Source of the DNA: Thermoleophilaceae bacterium
GTDB lineage: Bacteria; Actinomycetota; Thermoleophilia; Solirubrobacterales; Thermoleophilaceae
DNA length: 64,000 nt
Assembly: GCA_030447875.1 (NCBI GenBank)
Contig: JAUJOA010000004.1
Span: forward strand, 1 to 64,000
Direction: 5' to 3'
Position 1 is the first letter of the stretch; the number at the start of each line of letters is the position of its first letter. This document shows positions 19,076 to 29,100 of this stretch, piece after piece. Under the pieces are notes generated by a model that searched no databases, was not told the origin of the DNA, and saw only the letters and a program-made list of their open reading frames with translations. The position numbers were made by a program, and so were the translations under genes.

Positions 19076-21101
19076 CGAGCCGCTTCACACGAGTCCGGCC
19101 GTCATTCCGGCGCTCCTGGCGATAGCCCTGATACTCATTCTCGGGGGATCCGAGGGCGGGTTTTCGCCTCGCAGTTGGTACCCCGTCGCCATCTTGCTGC
19201 TGGCGCTCCTCACCGTCGCGGCGCTGACAGTCCCGGCGCGACGGCCGATCGCCCGCTCCGTTCTCGTGGCGCTCGCGTTGCTTGCGGGCTACGCCGCCTG
19301 GAGCTATCTCTCGATCACTTGGGCCGATAATCAGGGCGAGGCGTGGGACGGCGCGAACCGCTCCGTGATGTACGTGATCGTCTTCGCCCTCTTTGCGCTG
19401 TGGCGCCTCTCCCGGTGGGAGGTGGCCACGGTCGTAGGCTTCCTGGGGCTTGGCATCGCGGCGCTGGGGCTTTTCGTTCTCCTACGCGCCGACGCGAGCG
19501 CCGACGCCCTGCCGTACTTCCTTGACGGGCGCCTCACAGATCCGGTCGGCTACGTCAACGCCAACGTGGCCTTCTGGTTCACCGGATTCTTCCCGTGCTT
19601 GCTGATCGCAACGAGGAGGGAGGTGAACCCGGTGGTTCGCGGACTGGCGCTCGGGGGAGCCGAGCTTCTCGTGGGGCTGACGCTCATGGGCCAGAGCCGC
19701 GGCTGGCTCTTCTCATTGCCCGTGATCCTCGTGCTCTTCCTGGTCGTGGTCCCGGGCAGGGCGCGGGGTGCCCTCGCGATCCTCGTCGTGGCGGCCGGCG
19801 CCGTGCTGTGGCTAGGGCCGGTGCTCGATATCCGCGAAGGGATCCGGGCCGGCGACGCTCCCGAGCCGCTGCTCGACGAGGCCACCGACGCGCTCCTCCT
19901 GACGACCTGGATCAGCACGCTCATCGGGCTCGCCGTCGCCTTCGCCGATCGACGAGTTCGCCTGTCCGAGCGCCGGAGCCGCCGGATCTCCGCCGCGTTC
20001 GTGGCCGCCGTCGCCGCGGTCGCGATCTCGGGCGCCACGGTGGCCGCGGTCAGCCTGGGCGATCCGCTCACGCGGGTCGCCACCGCCTGGGACCAGTTCA
20101 AGGCGGGCGGCGACGAGAGCGGCGGCGATGACAGGCTCTCGGGCGCCGTAGGGACCAACCGCTACGACTTCTGGCTCGTCGCCTGGTCACAGTTCGAACA
20201 GCACCCGCTCACCGGCGCCGGCATCGACAACTTCCAGCAGGACTACCTCGCGCGGGGATCGAGCACGGAGCGACCGCGCCACACGCACAGCCTCGAGCTG
20301 AAGGTCATCTCACAGACAGGGCTAGTGGGCGCCGTCCTACTGGTCGGCGCCTTCGCCGCTGCCCTGTTCGCGGCGCTGCGCGCCGCCTGGCGGCGGGAGG
20401 GGCTTGCGGGAGCAACGGCCGGTATCGCGACGATGGTCTTCCTGTACTGGTTCGTCCACGGGTCGGTCGACTGGTTCTGGGAGTTTCCGGCGCTCGGGGC
20501 GGCCGCATTCGCCATGCTCGGGCTGGCCGCCTCGCTGACGCCGGAGCGGCAGCGGGACACCGGACAGGGCACCGCCGCCCGGAGGCTTGTCAGGCGGCCG
20601 CTGGCCATCGGGGCGGTCCTGATCGGGACATTGGTCGGCGGGGCGGGACTCGTGCCGCCCTGGCTGGCGCAGCGGCACGTCGACCGAGCGCTCGAGGTCT
20701 GGCCCACGGGTGCACAGGAGGCGTTCGATCGTCTCGATCAGGCGGCCTCGCTGAACCCGCTCTCGAGCCAGCCGGCCGTTACCGCGGCCGCCATCGCCCT
20801 GCAGCTGAACCGGCCGTACACCGCGGACGCGAGCTATCGCTTCGCGCTCGCCCGCAACCCTCGTAGCGCCTTCGCGACACTCGAGGCGGGCGCCCTGGCG
20901 TCACAGCTCGGGCGCCCGCGCGACGCGCGGAGGCTCCTCGAGCGTGCCGGCGCGCTCAACCCGCGCGATGAGATCACCCAGGCCGCCCTACGGCGGCACG
21001 GGCGGGACGGCAAGGTCCTCGACGCCGCTGAGATCTACGAGGAGGCGCTCGAGCGAAGCCGGCAAGTCGGTGGCGCCGGCGCCACCGGAGGGCGGCGATA
21101 G
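18999..21101 (+). CDS. O-antigen ligase (Wzy_C) family protein with C-terminal TPR-like region
   Basis: Multi-TM, GVGTNRYDFWLVAWSQFEQHPLTGAGIDNFQQDYL...HTHSLELKVISQTGLVGAVLL; C-terminal helical repeats. Confidence 0.85.
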   Translation: MATGLLQLSPPRRLNRQRLARARAAIEPLHTSPAVIPALLAIALILILGGSEGGFSPRSWYPVAILLLALLTVAALTVPARRPIARSVLVALALLAGYAAWSYLSITWADNQGEAWDGANRSVMYVIVFALFALWRLSRWEVATVVGFLGLGIAALGLFVLLRADASADALPYFLDGRLTDPVGYVNANVAFWFTGFFPCLLIATRREVNPVVRGLALGGAELLVGLTLMGQSRGWLFSLPVILVLFLVVVPGRARGALAILVVAAGAVLWLGPVLDIREGIRAGDAPEPLLDEATDALLLTTWISTLIGLAVAFADRRVRLSERRSRRISAAFVAAVAAVAISGATVAAVSLGDPLTRVATAWDQFKAGGDESGGDDRLSGAVGTNRYDFWLVAWSQFEQHPLTGAGIDNFQQDYLARGSSTERPRHTHSLELKVISQTGLVGAVLLVGAFAAALFAALRAAWRREGLAGATAGIATMVFLYWFVHGSVDWFWEFPALGAAAFAMLGLAASLTPERQRDTGQGTAARRLVRRPLAIGAVLIGTLVGGAGLVPPWLAQRHVDRALEVWPTGAQEAFDRLDQAASLNPLSSQPAVTAAAIALQLNRPYTADASYRFALARNPRSAFATLEAGALASQLGRPRDARRLLERAGALNPRDEITQAALRRHGRDGKVLDAAEIYEEALERSRQVGGAGATGGRR

Positions 21102-21277
21102 GCGGTTCGAGCGACGGTCGAGACGGTCATCTTCAACAGCGCTGAGCTGGTTCCCGCCTTGCGCCCGCTAGGGCGATCTGCTATGAAAGGGAGGGGTCTG
21201 CCAGCTCGCTGTAACCAGGGAGGGCCAGCAGCAAGTCCAGCTGGCAAGGCCAGCGTAAGACAAGGAGCGTTTTACCT

Positions 21278-21634
21278 ATGCGGGGGATCACAAAGAAGAT
21301 CGCACTCGGCTCGGCAGTGTTCGCGCTCGCCGTGCCGGCATCCGCTATCGCCCAAGAGTCGGTCGTAGGCGGATATAACGAGTCGGAGGTCGTCGACCCG
21401 GGAGACCCGAGTACGACGGGTGATCCGGCCGACCCCGCCGCCTCGGGCCAGTCGGAGTCCGGGAGCAACGGTTCCGGTGGAAGCTACGATGGAACGAGCC
21501 AGTCGGAGTCCGGCTCGGGCGGCAGCCTGCCGTTCACGGGCCTTGACGTCGCCCTGCTGGCCGTCGCGGGCGCCGGACTCGTCGCTCTCGGCTTCGGGAT
21601 GCGGCGGCTCACGCGCAATCCGGACGCCGCCTGA
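21278..21634 (+). CDS. LPXTG-type (LPFTG) cell-wall anchored protein
   Basis: Signal peptide, Ser/Gly-rich linker, then LPFTG + TM + RR tail (LPFTGLDVALLAVAGAGLVALGFGMRRLTRN). Confidence 0.88.
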   Translation: MRGITKKIALGSAVFALAVPASAIAQESVVGGYNESEVVDPGDPSTTGDPADPAASGQSESGSNGSGGSYDGTSQSESGSGGSLPFTGLDVALLAVAGAGLVALGFGMRRLTRNPDAA

Positions 21635-21702
21635 CCACAGCGCCGCTAGGCGCAACAGGAAGCACCGCTAACGGCGAAGGGCGCTCCGTCCGATAGTAGG
21701 GT

Positions 21703-23226
21703 GTGGACGGAGCGAAAGTGGCAGGGCGCCCAGTGACCACCAGCGATGATGCCGTCGGGCTGCGGCCCGTCGCGGATCCTCCGGTCGCGACACCGGGGGC
21801 GCCAAAGACCCACATGCCCGCGCAGCGGCTGCTCGAAGGGCGTGGCTGGATCCTCGTCCGCCTGGCCAGCGACTCGTTGCTGCTCATGCTGGCCGCGGCG
21901 GCCGCGTATGCGGGGGGCACCGCCGCCGCCCTCGGGTCGGAGGGCCAAGCGGCGATCTGGCTCTATCCCCCGCTGACCGTCGGCCTGCTGGCTCTGCGCG
22001 GCGCGTACGGACGGCGACTTCATGTGCGCCCGCTCGACGGCATCGGATCCCTGGTGGGCGCCACCTCACTCGCCGCCATCGCGCTACTCGCCGCTACCAC
22101 CATCCTCCAGCCGGAGACCCAGACCGCGCCGTTCATCGTGCGGGTCTGGTTCTTCGGCACGGTGTACGTGGTCGGCGGCCACCTCCTCCTGGCGCTCACT
22201 CAGCGGCGGGCACGCGTCAACGGAGTCGTAGGAAAGCCCACTCTCATCGTCGGGGCCGGAAGGATCGGCGCTCAGGTGGAACGGCGGCTCACCGAACAGC
22301 CGGAGCTCGGCCTGCGTCCCATCGGCTACCTGGATTCCGATCCCCCGCCGCCGGATCTCGTGCCCGGCCGGCGCGCCCCGGTGCTCGGCCCGCCGACGGA
22401 GCTCGCTCGGCTGGCGAAGGAGACAGGCGCGCAGCACGTCGTCTTCGCCTTCCTGTCCGCGCCCGACCACGTCCTGGTGCCGCTCGTGCGCGAATGCGAG
22501 GACCGCGGGCTCGAGATGTCACTGGTCCCGCGCCTCTTCGACAGCATCAACGTTCGCGTGGGACTCGAGCACATCGGTGGCCTACCGCTCTACGGCCTGC
22601 GCGCGGTGAACCCGAAGGGCTGGCAGTTCGCCGTGAAGCACGGGCTTGGCGTGGCGCTCGCGGGCATGCTGCTGCTGCTTCTGAGCCCCGTGATGCTGGC
22701 CGCCGCCGCGGCGGTCAAGCTGTCGTCACCGGGTCCCGCCCTGTTCCGCCAGCGCCGGATCGGGCGCGACGGTCGCGAGTTCGACATGCTCAAGTTCCGG
22801 TCGATGCAACCGGCCGACGCGACAGAGACCACGGCCGCCTCGCCCGTACCGCTCGAGGGCACCGCTCCCGGCGGCGTCGAGGGTGCGGACCGGCGCACTC
22901 CGGTCGGCGCGTTCCTCCGACGGACCTCGCTCGACGAGCTGCCTCAGCTGCTCAACGTCCTGAAGGGCGAGATGAGCCTGGTGGGGCCGCGCCCGGAGCG
23001 CCCCGAGTTCGTGGAGCTCTTCGGGCAGTCGATCCGCCGCTACGACGACCGGCATCGTGTGAAGTCGGGCATCACCGGATGGGCTCAGGTGCACGGGCTG
23101 CGAGGGAAGACCTCGCTGGCCGACCGCGTGGAGTGGGACAACTACTACATCGAGAACTGGTCGCTGGGACTCGATCTCAAGATCCTGCTAATGACGCTCG
23201 CCGTGCTCTTCCGCCCAGCCGAGTAG
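21703..23226 (+). CDS. Exopolysaccharide polyprenyl glycosylphosphotransferase (WbaP/bacterial sugar transferase family)
   Basis: PALFRQRRIGRDGREFDMLKFRSM ... RRTSLDELPQLLNVLKGEMSLVGPRPERPEFV ... HRVKSGITGWAQVHGLRG. Confidence 0.94.
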   Translation: MDGAKVAGRPVTTSDDAVGLRPVADPPVATPGAPKTHMPAQRLLEGRGWILVRLASDSLLLMLAAAAAYAGGTAAALGSEGQAAIWLYPPLTVGLLALRGAYGRRLHVRPLDGIGSLVGATSLAAIALLAATTILQPETQTAPFIVRVWFFGTVYVVGGHLLLALTQRRARVNGVVGKPTLIVGAGRIGAQVERRLTEQPELGLRPIGYLDSDPPPPDLVPGRRAPVLGPPTELARLAKETGAQHVVFAFLSAPDHVLVPLVRECEDRGLEMSLVPRLFDSINVRVGLEHIGGLPLYGLRAVNPKGWQFAVKHGLGVALAGMLLLLLSPVMLAAAAAVKLSSPGPALFRQRRIGRDGREFDMLKFRSMQPADATETTAASPVPLEGTAPGGVEGADRRTPVGAFLRRTSLDELPQLLNVLKGEMSLVGPRPERPEFVELFGQSIRRYDDRHRVKSGITGWAQVHGLRGKTSLADRVEWDNYYIENWSLGLDLKILLMTLAVLFRPAE

Positions 23227-23235
23227 CCAGCTTGC

Positions 23236-24603
23236 TCAACCAGTGGCTGACCGCTGTTCCGGCGTCCGGGATGCGAGAAGCGACTCGACAAGCCGCTCGA
23301 CGGAGCGGTGAGTCTCCTCCAAGCCGACGCGAGCGTCGACGACGATGAATCCCTGGCGCGCGGCCGTAGCGATGTACCGCCGCTCCATGCCCTCGAGGAT
23401 TCGGGCGGCCTGATCTCCTCGCTTGCGATCAGCAGCCGTCGCGGCATCGACGTCCAGGAGGATGCCGAGATCGGGCGTCGGCGCCGCCTTGGACAGCAGG
23501 GTTTCAGCCAGGCGGTGCCGGCCGTACCGGAGCTCAAGGTCCACGAGCGAATCGACAAGCGACCGATCGCAGACGACGGTCGTCCCGGTCAGGCGGGGAC
23601 GCGCGGCTCGGCGAAGGTAGCGCGCGTGGGTCGCGGCGACGACCACGACCCAGATCCAAGAGACGAGCGGGCGCCGCCGGCCGATCTCCCCGGGACGTCG
23701 CTGCTTCCTGGTCGACTCCCCGCCCGTGGCCACTGGGTCGGCGATCGTTCGCTCACGGCGAAGCACGCGCTTGACCGCCGATGCGACGGCGTCGAGCGAT
23801 CCAAGGTTCGTGCCCAAGCGACCCCAAGTCACGGTCGCCGGCTGCTGTGACCTCTCCATCTGGCCTCGCACAACCTCGGCCGCCGTAGACTTTCCGGCGC
23901 CGTCCATGCCGCTGATCGCTATCAGGAATCCTCGCCGCCTACGGGATCCGCTCACGACAGTCACGCCGCGGCCGAAGAGACGGGAGAGGCGTGACCGCAG
24001 GCGGAGGCCCAGCGCCGCCCGCGCCGGTGCACACCTGACCGCAGCGCGTGCGGCGTGAAGATAGGGAAGGCGACCGCGCCGAGCCAGGCGCGCTACTCGG
24101 TCGGGTCTACCGATGAGCTGGGCGACCGGGTGCATTTGCTCGTATCCGGCCACGGCCTCCAGCCGGTCCCTACGGTCTGGGCTCTCGAGCAGCGGCCGCG
24201 CCCGGCGGAGCGTCTCGTCGATCGGGCGACCGGCGATCAGCTCGGCGCCCAGTATCAGGAGACGGTCCTCTGGTGACGCGGTGGGCGGGAGCCCGTCGGG
24301 GCTCCACGCGCGGGCGCGAACTCCGGCGAGCGAGGGATAGTGATCCGACCAAGCCTCCGACGGCATGACGTCGATGGCTGGGCCCACCCCTCCGGGCCAC
24401 GACCAGACCGTCCGCCCAGACCCGCGTGCACTCGAATGCAGGCCGGCTCGAGACAGGATCCGGCCAAGCTCCGCTTGGGCTTCCGGCGCCACGAGAAGGT
24501 CGATGTCGCGTCCGCGCAGGTCGCCCCCCCGCCACAGGAGAATCTCGCTACCGAGGCGAGCGGTGAGCTCGCTCATCAGCGACCTGGCCCATTCGTTGTC
24601 CAC
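23236..24603 (-). CDS. Bimodular protein: N-terminal nucleotidyltransferase-like + C-terminal thymidylate-kinase-like P-loop kinase
   Basis: N-term LLWRGGDLRGRDIDLLV...; C-term FLIAISGMDGAGKSTAAEVV ... TVVCDRSLVDSLVDLELRYG ... LLDVDAATAADRKR. Confidence 0.75.
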   Translation of the reverse strand: MDNEWARSLMSELTARLGSEILLWRGGDLRGRDIDLLVAPEAQAELGRILSRAGLHSSARGSGRTVWSWPGGVGPAIDVMPSEAWSDHYPSLAGVRARAWSPDGLPPTASPEDRLLILGAELIAGRPIDETLRRARPLLESPDRRDRLEAVAGYEQMHPVAQLIGRPDRVARLARRGRLPYLHAARAAVRCAPARAALGLRLRSRLSRLFGRGVTVVSGSRRRRGFLIAISGMDGAGKSTAAEVVRGQMERSQQPATVTWGRLGTNLGSLDAVASAVKRVLRRERTIADPVATGGESTRKQRRPGEIGRRRPLVSWIWVVVVAATHARYLRRAARPRLTGTTVVCDRSLVDSLVDLELRYGRHRLAETLLSKAAPTPDLGILLDVDAATAADRKRGDQAARILEGMERRYIATAARQGFIVVDARVGLEETHRSVERLVESLLASRTPEQRSATG

Positions 24604-24665
24604 GGCGCCTATCTTGGCATCGCGCCCTGCTCCGAGTGGCCGCGACGGCGGGTGTTCGTGAAACG

Positions 24666-25796
24666 ATGGACGCCCTAGTAACGGACGTGCACACGCGCAG
24701 CGCCGTGGCCGGTCTGCGGGCGCTTGGACGTGCGGGCGTCAGGACGTTGGCACTGGGCCCGTCACGCGGCGCCGCGGGACTGTGGTCTCGTCACTCCGCC
24801 GCCCGGCTCACCGGCCCCGACGTTCTCGAAGAACCGCTGAGCTTTTCGGCGAGGATCGCGCGGCTCGGCACCGAGTTCGGTCCGTTCGTGGTGTACCCGG
24901 TCCAGGAGGAGGCCGTGGACGCACTTCTGGCGCGTGCATCGTCGCTTCCGAATGGGGTCGTGCTGCCGTATCGCGACGAGAAGGCCGTACACGCCCTTCG
25001 CGACAAGGAACGGCTGAGCGCGCTGGCCGGGGAAGCCGGACTCAAGGTCCCGCTGATCATGGAGGTCGGGACCGCGGGCGAGCTGCGCGGCCGGCGGGTC
25101 CGGACGCCCTGTGTGGTCAAGGCCGTACTGCCCGAGCAGGGACTCTCCCTGACCCATGTCGTCAACAGCCAGAGACAGCTCGACAGCTTGCTGGAGGGGC
25201 TCACCGCCGAGGAGTCGCTGCTCGTCCAAGAACACGTAGTGGGGCCGCTGATTGCGGTCGCACTAGTCGTGGATCACACCGGTCGGGTCGTGGCCAGGTT
25301 CCAGCAGCGAGCGCGGCGGACCTGGCCGCCCGAGGCCGGTGCCAGCCGGCTCGCCGAGAGTGTGCCGGCTGACCCGCGCCTCGTCTCCATGGCCGCCCGA
25401 CTGCTCGCGAACGCCGGCTACGCCGGCTTGGCGGAGCTGCAGTTCGTCGACGGCGGCCGTGGACCGATGCTCGTCGATGTCAACCCGCGCTTCTATGGCT
25501 CACTGCCGCTGGCGCTCGCGTCCGGAGTGAATCTCGCGGCGGCCTGGCACGCGGTCGTGACGGGCGAGCGCTTCATCTCCCCGGATCCGTACCGGGTGGG
25601 TGTGACCTACCGCTGGATGGAGGCGGATCTGCTGGCCGCGCTCCGAGGCTCCCCGCACCTGCTGCTTCGCAAGGGGCCGCGACCGACGGTGGGCGCGATG
25701 TGGGCGCCGGACGATCCGCTCCCCGGTCCGATCCTGGCTGCGACCGCTCTTGGGTCTCGACTCAGGAAGCGGTTGGCCCGGATCATCCGCCGCTGA
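24666..25796 (+). CDS. ATP-grasp domain protein (copy A)
   Basis: MDALVTDVHTRSAVAGLRALGRAG..., CVVKAVLPEQG, LLVQEHVVGPL, LAELQFVDGGRGPMLVDVNPRFYGSLPLALASGVNLAAAWHA. Confidence 0.85.
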   Translation: MDALVTDVHTRSAVAGLRALGRAGVRTLALGPSRGAAGLWSRHSAARLTGPDVLEEPLSFSARIARLGTEFGPFVVYPVQEEAVDALLARASSLPNGVVLPYRDEKAVHALRDKERLSALAGEAGLKVPLIMEVGTAGELRGRRVRTPCVVKAVLPEQGLSLTHVVNSQRQLDSLLEGLTAEESLLVQEHVVGPLIAVALVVDHTGRVVARFQQRARRTWPPEAGASRLAESVPADPRLVSMAARLLANAGYAGLAELQFVDGGRGPMLVDVNPRFYGSLPLALASGVNLAAAWHAVVTGERFISPDPYRVGVTYRWMEADLLAALRGSPHLLLRKGPRPTVGAMWAPDDPLPGPILAATALGSRLRKRLARIIRR

Positions 25797-25809
25797 GCTT
25801 CCCGAGAAG

Positions 25810-26604
25810 TCAGCCGCGGACGCCCATGAGCGCTCGTGCAGCCCTGGCGAGTCGCGCTGCCCGCCCGCCACGGGGACTGGAGGGTGGCCGGTGGCATGCG
25901 TCCTCCGGAAGGCCGCGGGTCCGAAGCGACTCGCGACAGCGCTCGACGTCGTAGTCGAGCGACCTGAGCTCCGCCCGGCTGCGTTCGAGGTCGAGCACCA
26001 TGAACCGGACGACCGGATGCCGCTCGCGGGCTTGCCCCACGCTCCCTGGATTGAGCACGTACCGCTGCCCTCGGTCGAGGTCGACCGAGCCGCTTCTTCC
26101 CCTGAGGAGGGCACCGCGCCGCCTCTCATAGACCGCTGGGCGGTGCGTGTGCCCGAGAATCAGCAGCCTGGCGCCGGGACGCGCCTCGGCGAGTCGTTCC
26201 AGCTCATCTCCTGCCTGTCGCTCGGATGTCACGTACGTCCTCGGGTCGTCCAGCGACCCATGTGCCATCACGACAGCGTCGGTCTCGAGCACCGGGGGCA
26301 GCTCGGCCAGGTAACCGCGTGTGCGGTCGGTCAGGACCTTCTTCGTCCAGCAAAGGGTCGAGCGGGCGAGTCCGCCAGCGTCCTCGTCGTCCAGCGACCC
26401 GAGCGCCATCAAGTCGTGATTCCCGGCCACGCACAGCGCCGGCAAGCCGCTCACGCGCTCGACGCACTCGTTGGGAAACGGACCGTAGCCGACGAGATCT
26501 CCCGCGCACAGATAGCCGTCGATGGCCTCGCGCGCGAGACCCGCAAGCGCCGCTTCCAGGGCGTGCAGGTTCCCATGGATGTCCGAGATGATCCCGAGGC
26601 GCAC
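25810..26604 (-). CDS. Calcineurin-like metallophosphoesterase
   Basis: RLGIISDIHGNLHALEAAL, CAGDLVGYGP, CVAGNHDLMALG, LILGHTHRPAVY. Confidence 0.9.
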   Translation of the reverse strand: MRLGIISDIHGNLHALEAALAGLAREAIDGYLCAGDLVGYGPFPNECVERVSGLPALCVAGNHDLMALGSLDDEDAGGLARSTLCWTKKVLTDRTRGYLAELPPVLETDAVVMAHGSLDDPRTYVTSERQAGDELERLAEARPGARLLILGHTHRPAVYERRRGALLRGRSGSVDLDRGQRYVLNPGSVGQARERHPVVRFMVLDLERSRAELRSLDYDVERCRESLRTRGLPEDACHRPPSSPRGGRAARLARAARALMGVRG

Positions 26605-26611
26605 GCGCAGA

Positions 26612-27847
26612 TCAGCCTGAGCGAATGGGCGGAAGACCGGCTCGTCCGCGCGCACGCTCGACAAGCCGCGCAGAGATCTTCGTCGATAGGAAGGGAAACG
26701 GGTCGTCCCAAGCGAACGAGGCGTTGACGTCGCATCGAAGCGCCCACGGAAGCCATCTCCTGAACGGGACGCCGAGCGCCTTGGCGGCCGCGGCGTCGCG
26801 CCGCGGCCTACACCAGCGCACGCCGGCTCGAGCTCGGCTCGGTCGCGGAAGCGGTCGGCCGGCTCGTTCGGCATAGGCGATCGCCGGTAGGTTGACTCCC
26901 GCCGCCGCGCCTACGTGCCCCCACAGGGTGAACCGCGGATTGATCTCGAGCAGCTGCAGGCGATCGTCGGGCCCCCGTTTGAAGTCGAACTTCCCCGGGC
27001 CTCGAAAGTCGAGTCGACTCACGAGTTCGCGCCCGAGCGACAGGACGCTCGAGTCGTCCGTCGTGGTGAGTGCGGTCGTGATCCCAAACCGGGGCGGATA
27101 GGTCCTGATCTTGCGCCCCGTGAACTCCGCGGCGAAGTTTCCCGCCCCATCGACATAGACGTGATAGCTCTCGATTCTCGTCTCTGGCCCGGGAATGAGC
27201 TCCTGGAAGAGGAACTGCGTGTCCGCCTCCGCAAGCCGCGGCCATAGGCGCCGTAGCGCCTCGGGCGAGTCGGCGGGCAGCACCTTCGCCGAGAGAGCCC
27301 GCAGCGACTTCGGTCGCCCGCTCCGGGCCTCTTCCGCGAAGTCGTTGATGCGCTCCCACCGCTCGTCTCGATAGGGCAGCGGCTTCACGATCACGGGAAA
27401 GTCGAGCGCCACGTCCTCGGGCCCCGACCCCGCCGCCGGCCGAAGGGTGAGGGAGCGCGGCACCGGCAGGTCGAGCCGTTCCGCCAAGAGCCGGAAGCGG
27501 GACTTGTCGAGCAGGTCGTCGACGAGCTCCGCGTCGGGCATCAGAAACCGGTAAGCGGGCGCAAGCTGGCCGCGATTGTCCGAGACGAAGCGAAGGCTCT
27601 CATCCGACTCGTAGAACAGCACCGGCGGCTCAGGCTCTCCGCCGGCGCGGTCGACCAGCGCGCCAGCGAGGGACGGCGTGGACAGGTCGATGGCGTCGCG
27701 GGTGAAGCGCGAGAACCGCACGGGAGCGTCGGGCCCTGCGACGACGGCACAGCGGATGCCGCCGAGCCCAAGCGGCCGGACCAGGTCCATGTCGCCCATT
27801 ACGCAGGCGAGCGGCTCGTTCGTCGCCACAGGATCCTTTACGGCCAA
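26612..27847 (-). CDS. ATP-grasp domain protein (divergent family)
   Basis: FPVIVKPLPYRDERWERIND, FLFQELIPGPETRIESYHVYVD, GKFDFKRGPDDRLQLLEINPRFTLWGHVGAAAGVNLPAIAYA. Confidence 0.85.
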   Translation of the reverse strand: MAVKDPVATNEPLACVMGDMDLVRPLGLGGIRCAVVAGPDAPVRFSRFTRDAIDLSTPSLAGALVDRAGGEPEPPVLFYESDESLRFVSDNRGQLAPAYRFLMPDAELVDDLLDKSRFRLLAERLDLPVPRSLTLRPAAGSGPEDVALDFPVIVKPLPYRDERWERINDFAEEARSGRPKSLRALSAKVLPADSPEALRRLWPRLAEADTQFLFQELIPGPETRIESYHVYVDGAGNFAAEFTGRKIRTYPPRFGITTALTTTDDSSVLSLGRELVSRLDFRGPGKFDFKRGPDDRLQLLEINPRFTLWGHVGAAAGVNLPAIAYAERAGRPLPRPSRARAGVRWCRPRRDAAAAKALGVPFRRWLPWALRCDVNASFAWDDPFPFLSTKISARLVERARGRAGLPPIRSG

Positions 27848-27869
27848 CCGAGCAGCCTGGGGCCGACCC

Positions 27870-29081
27870 CTACTCCCGCATCGCCCGCTCGAAGGCGTGC
27901 CACGCTGGCTTCGGAGTTAGGTCGGTCGTGTGAAGGCCGAACTGGTGCTCGCGGTCATCGGGGTCATCACCCTTGTTGCGAAGGTTGTAGGTGATCACCG
28001 CCCTCACATAGTCCCAATCCGCGGCGATCCGATAGTTCGCAAGCGTGTACTGGGCCTGCTCCTGCGGGCTGACGTTGCACCACTTGTAATCGGGGCTCTC
28101 GCGATCCGGCTCGATGCACGTGGACGACCCGAGCTCGGTCAGCCAGATCTCCTTGTCGCCGTCGCCATGGGCCGACATGATCTCGTGGATCCAAGGTGGG
28201 CCGCAGCGGTAGTCCCACTTCGCGTAGTCGACTCCCTTCACGGGCGGCCTGCACGGCGCTGCCGGATCACGGTTCTCGCTGTAGGGATGAATGGATATCG
28301 CGTCGAAATGGCCCTGGATGTCGTGCTCGTCGTAGAGCGCGGTGAGGAACTCGCCGTCCGAGAACGAGAGAACCCCGCCGATGACCGTGAGCTCGGGGGC
28401 GATGCGCTTGACCGGGCGGTAGGCCGCCTTGACCAGCGCCGCATAGTCGGCGGCCTGGTCGTCGGATACGAGGAACGTCTCCGTGACCTCGTTCGGCTCG
28501 TTCCAGATCTCGAGCGCCTCCATCCGATCTCCGAAGCGGCGCGCGACCTCGGTCGCCGCATCGCCATAGTCGGAGGGGTCCGCCGGTGGATACCTCGTCA
28601 CGCCCCGGTCCCAGTAGGCGCCGCCGCAGAGCTCGCCGGTGTCCGGATCGCGCTTGAGCCGATCCGGCGCAGAAGACGCCCAGCATGGTGTGGCGAAAAG
28701 GGTCGCGATGACCTTCAGATCGCGCTCCGCAGCGAGGTCGAGGAATCTGGCCACCTTGTCGGCGTAGGCCTCCGAGTAGCGATTGTCGCCGTAGAACTCG
28801 AAGCTCGACCAGCTGATTCTCGTCCGCACGGCGCTCGCGCCGGCGTCCCGCAGGCGATCCAGCTCCGGCGCAACCGAACGCTCGAAGTCATCGACGTCGC
28901 CGGCGCCGTCGTAGGGGGGATGGATCTCGGCACCGCGGAGCGGCACGCTTGCCTGAACGGGCGCCGTACCGGTGGTGTCCCGCTGGAGGTCGGGCGGTAG
29001 CGCGAGGACGACCAGGAGGCTCACCGGTGCTAAGGACAGCGCCATCGATCGCCGCGCGAACGCGCCGGTAGGAAACCGCAT
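27870..29081 (-). CDS. Secreted glycoside hydrolase, TIM-barrel (GH5/GH39-like), copy A
   Basis: Signal peptide; EALEIWNEPNEV acid/base motif; EIWLTELGSSTC nucleophile motif; TAGGCT 6 nt before ATG. Confidence 0.85.
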   Translation of the reverse strand: MRFPTGAFARRSMALSLAPVSLLVVLALPPDLQRDTTGTAPVQASVPLRGAEIHPPYDGAGDVDDFERSVAPELDRLRDAGASAVRTRISWSSFEFYGDNRYSEAYADKVARFLDLAAERDLKVIATLFATPCWASSAPDRLKRDPDTGELCGGAYWDRGVTRYPPADPSDYGDAATEVARRFGDRMEALEIWNEPNEVTETFLVSDDQAADYAALVKAAYRPVKRIAPELTVIGGVLSFSDGEFLTALYDEHDIQGHFDAISIHPYSENRDPAAPCRPPVKGVDYAKWDYRCGPPWIHEIMSAHGDGDKEIWLTELGSSTCIEPDRESPDYKWCNVSPQEQAQYTLANYRIAADWDYVRAVITYNLRNKGDDPDDREHQFGLHTTDLTPKPAWHAFERAMRE

Positions 29082-29100
29082 GCCGACAGCCTAATGAGGC

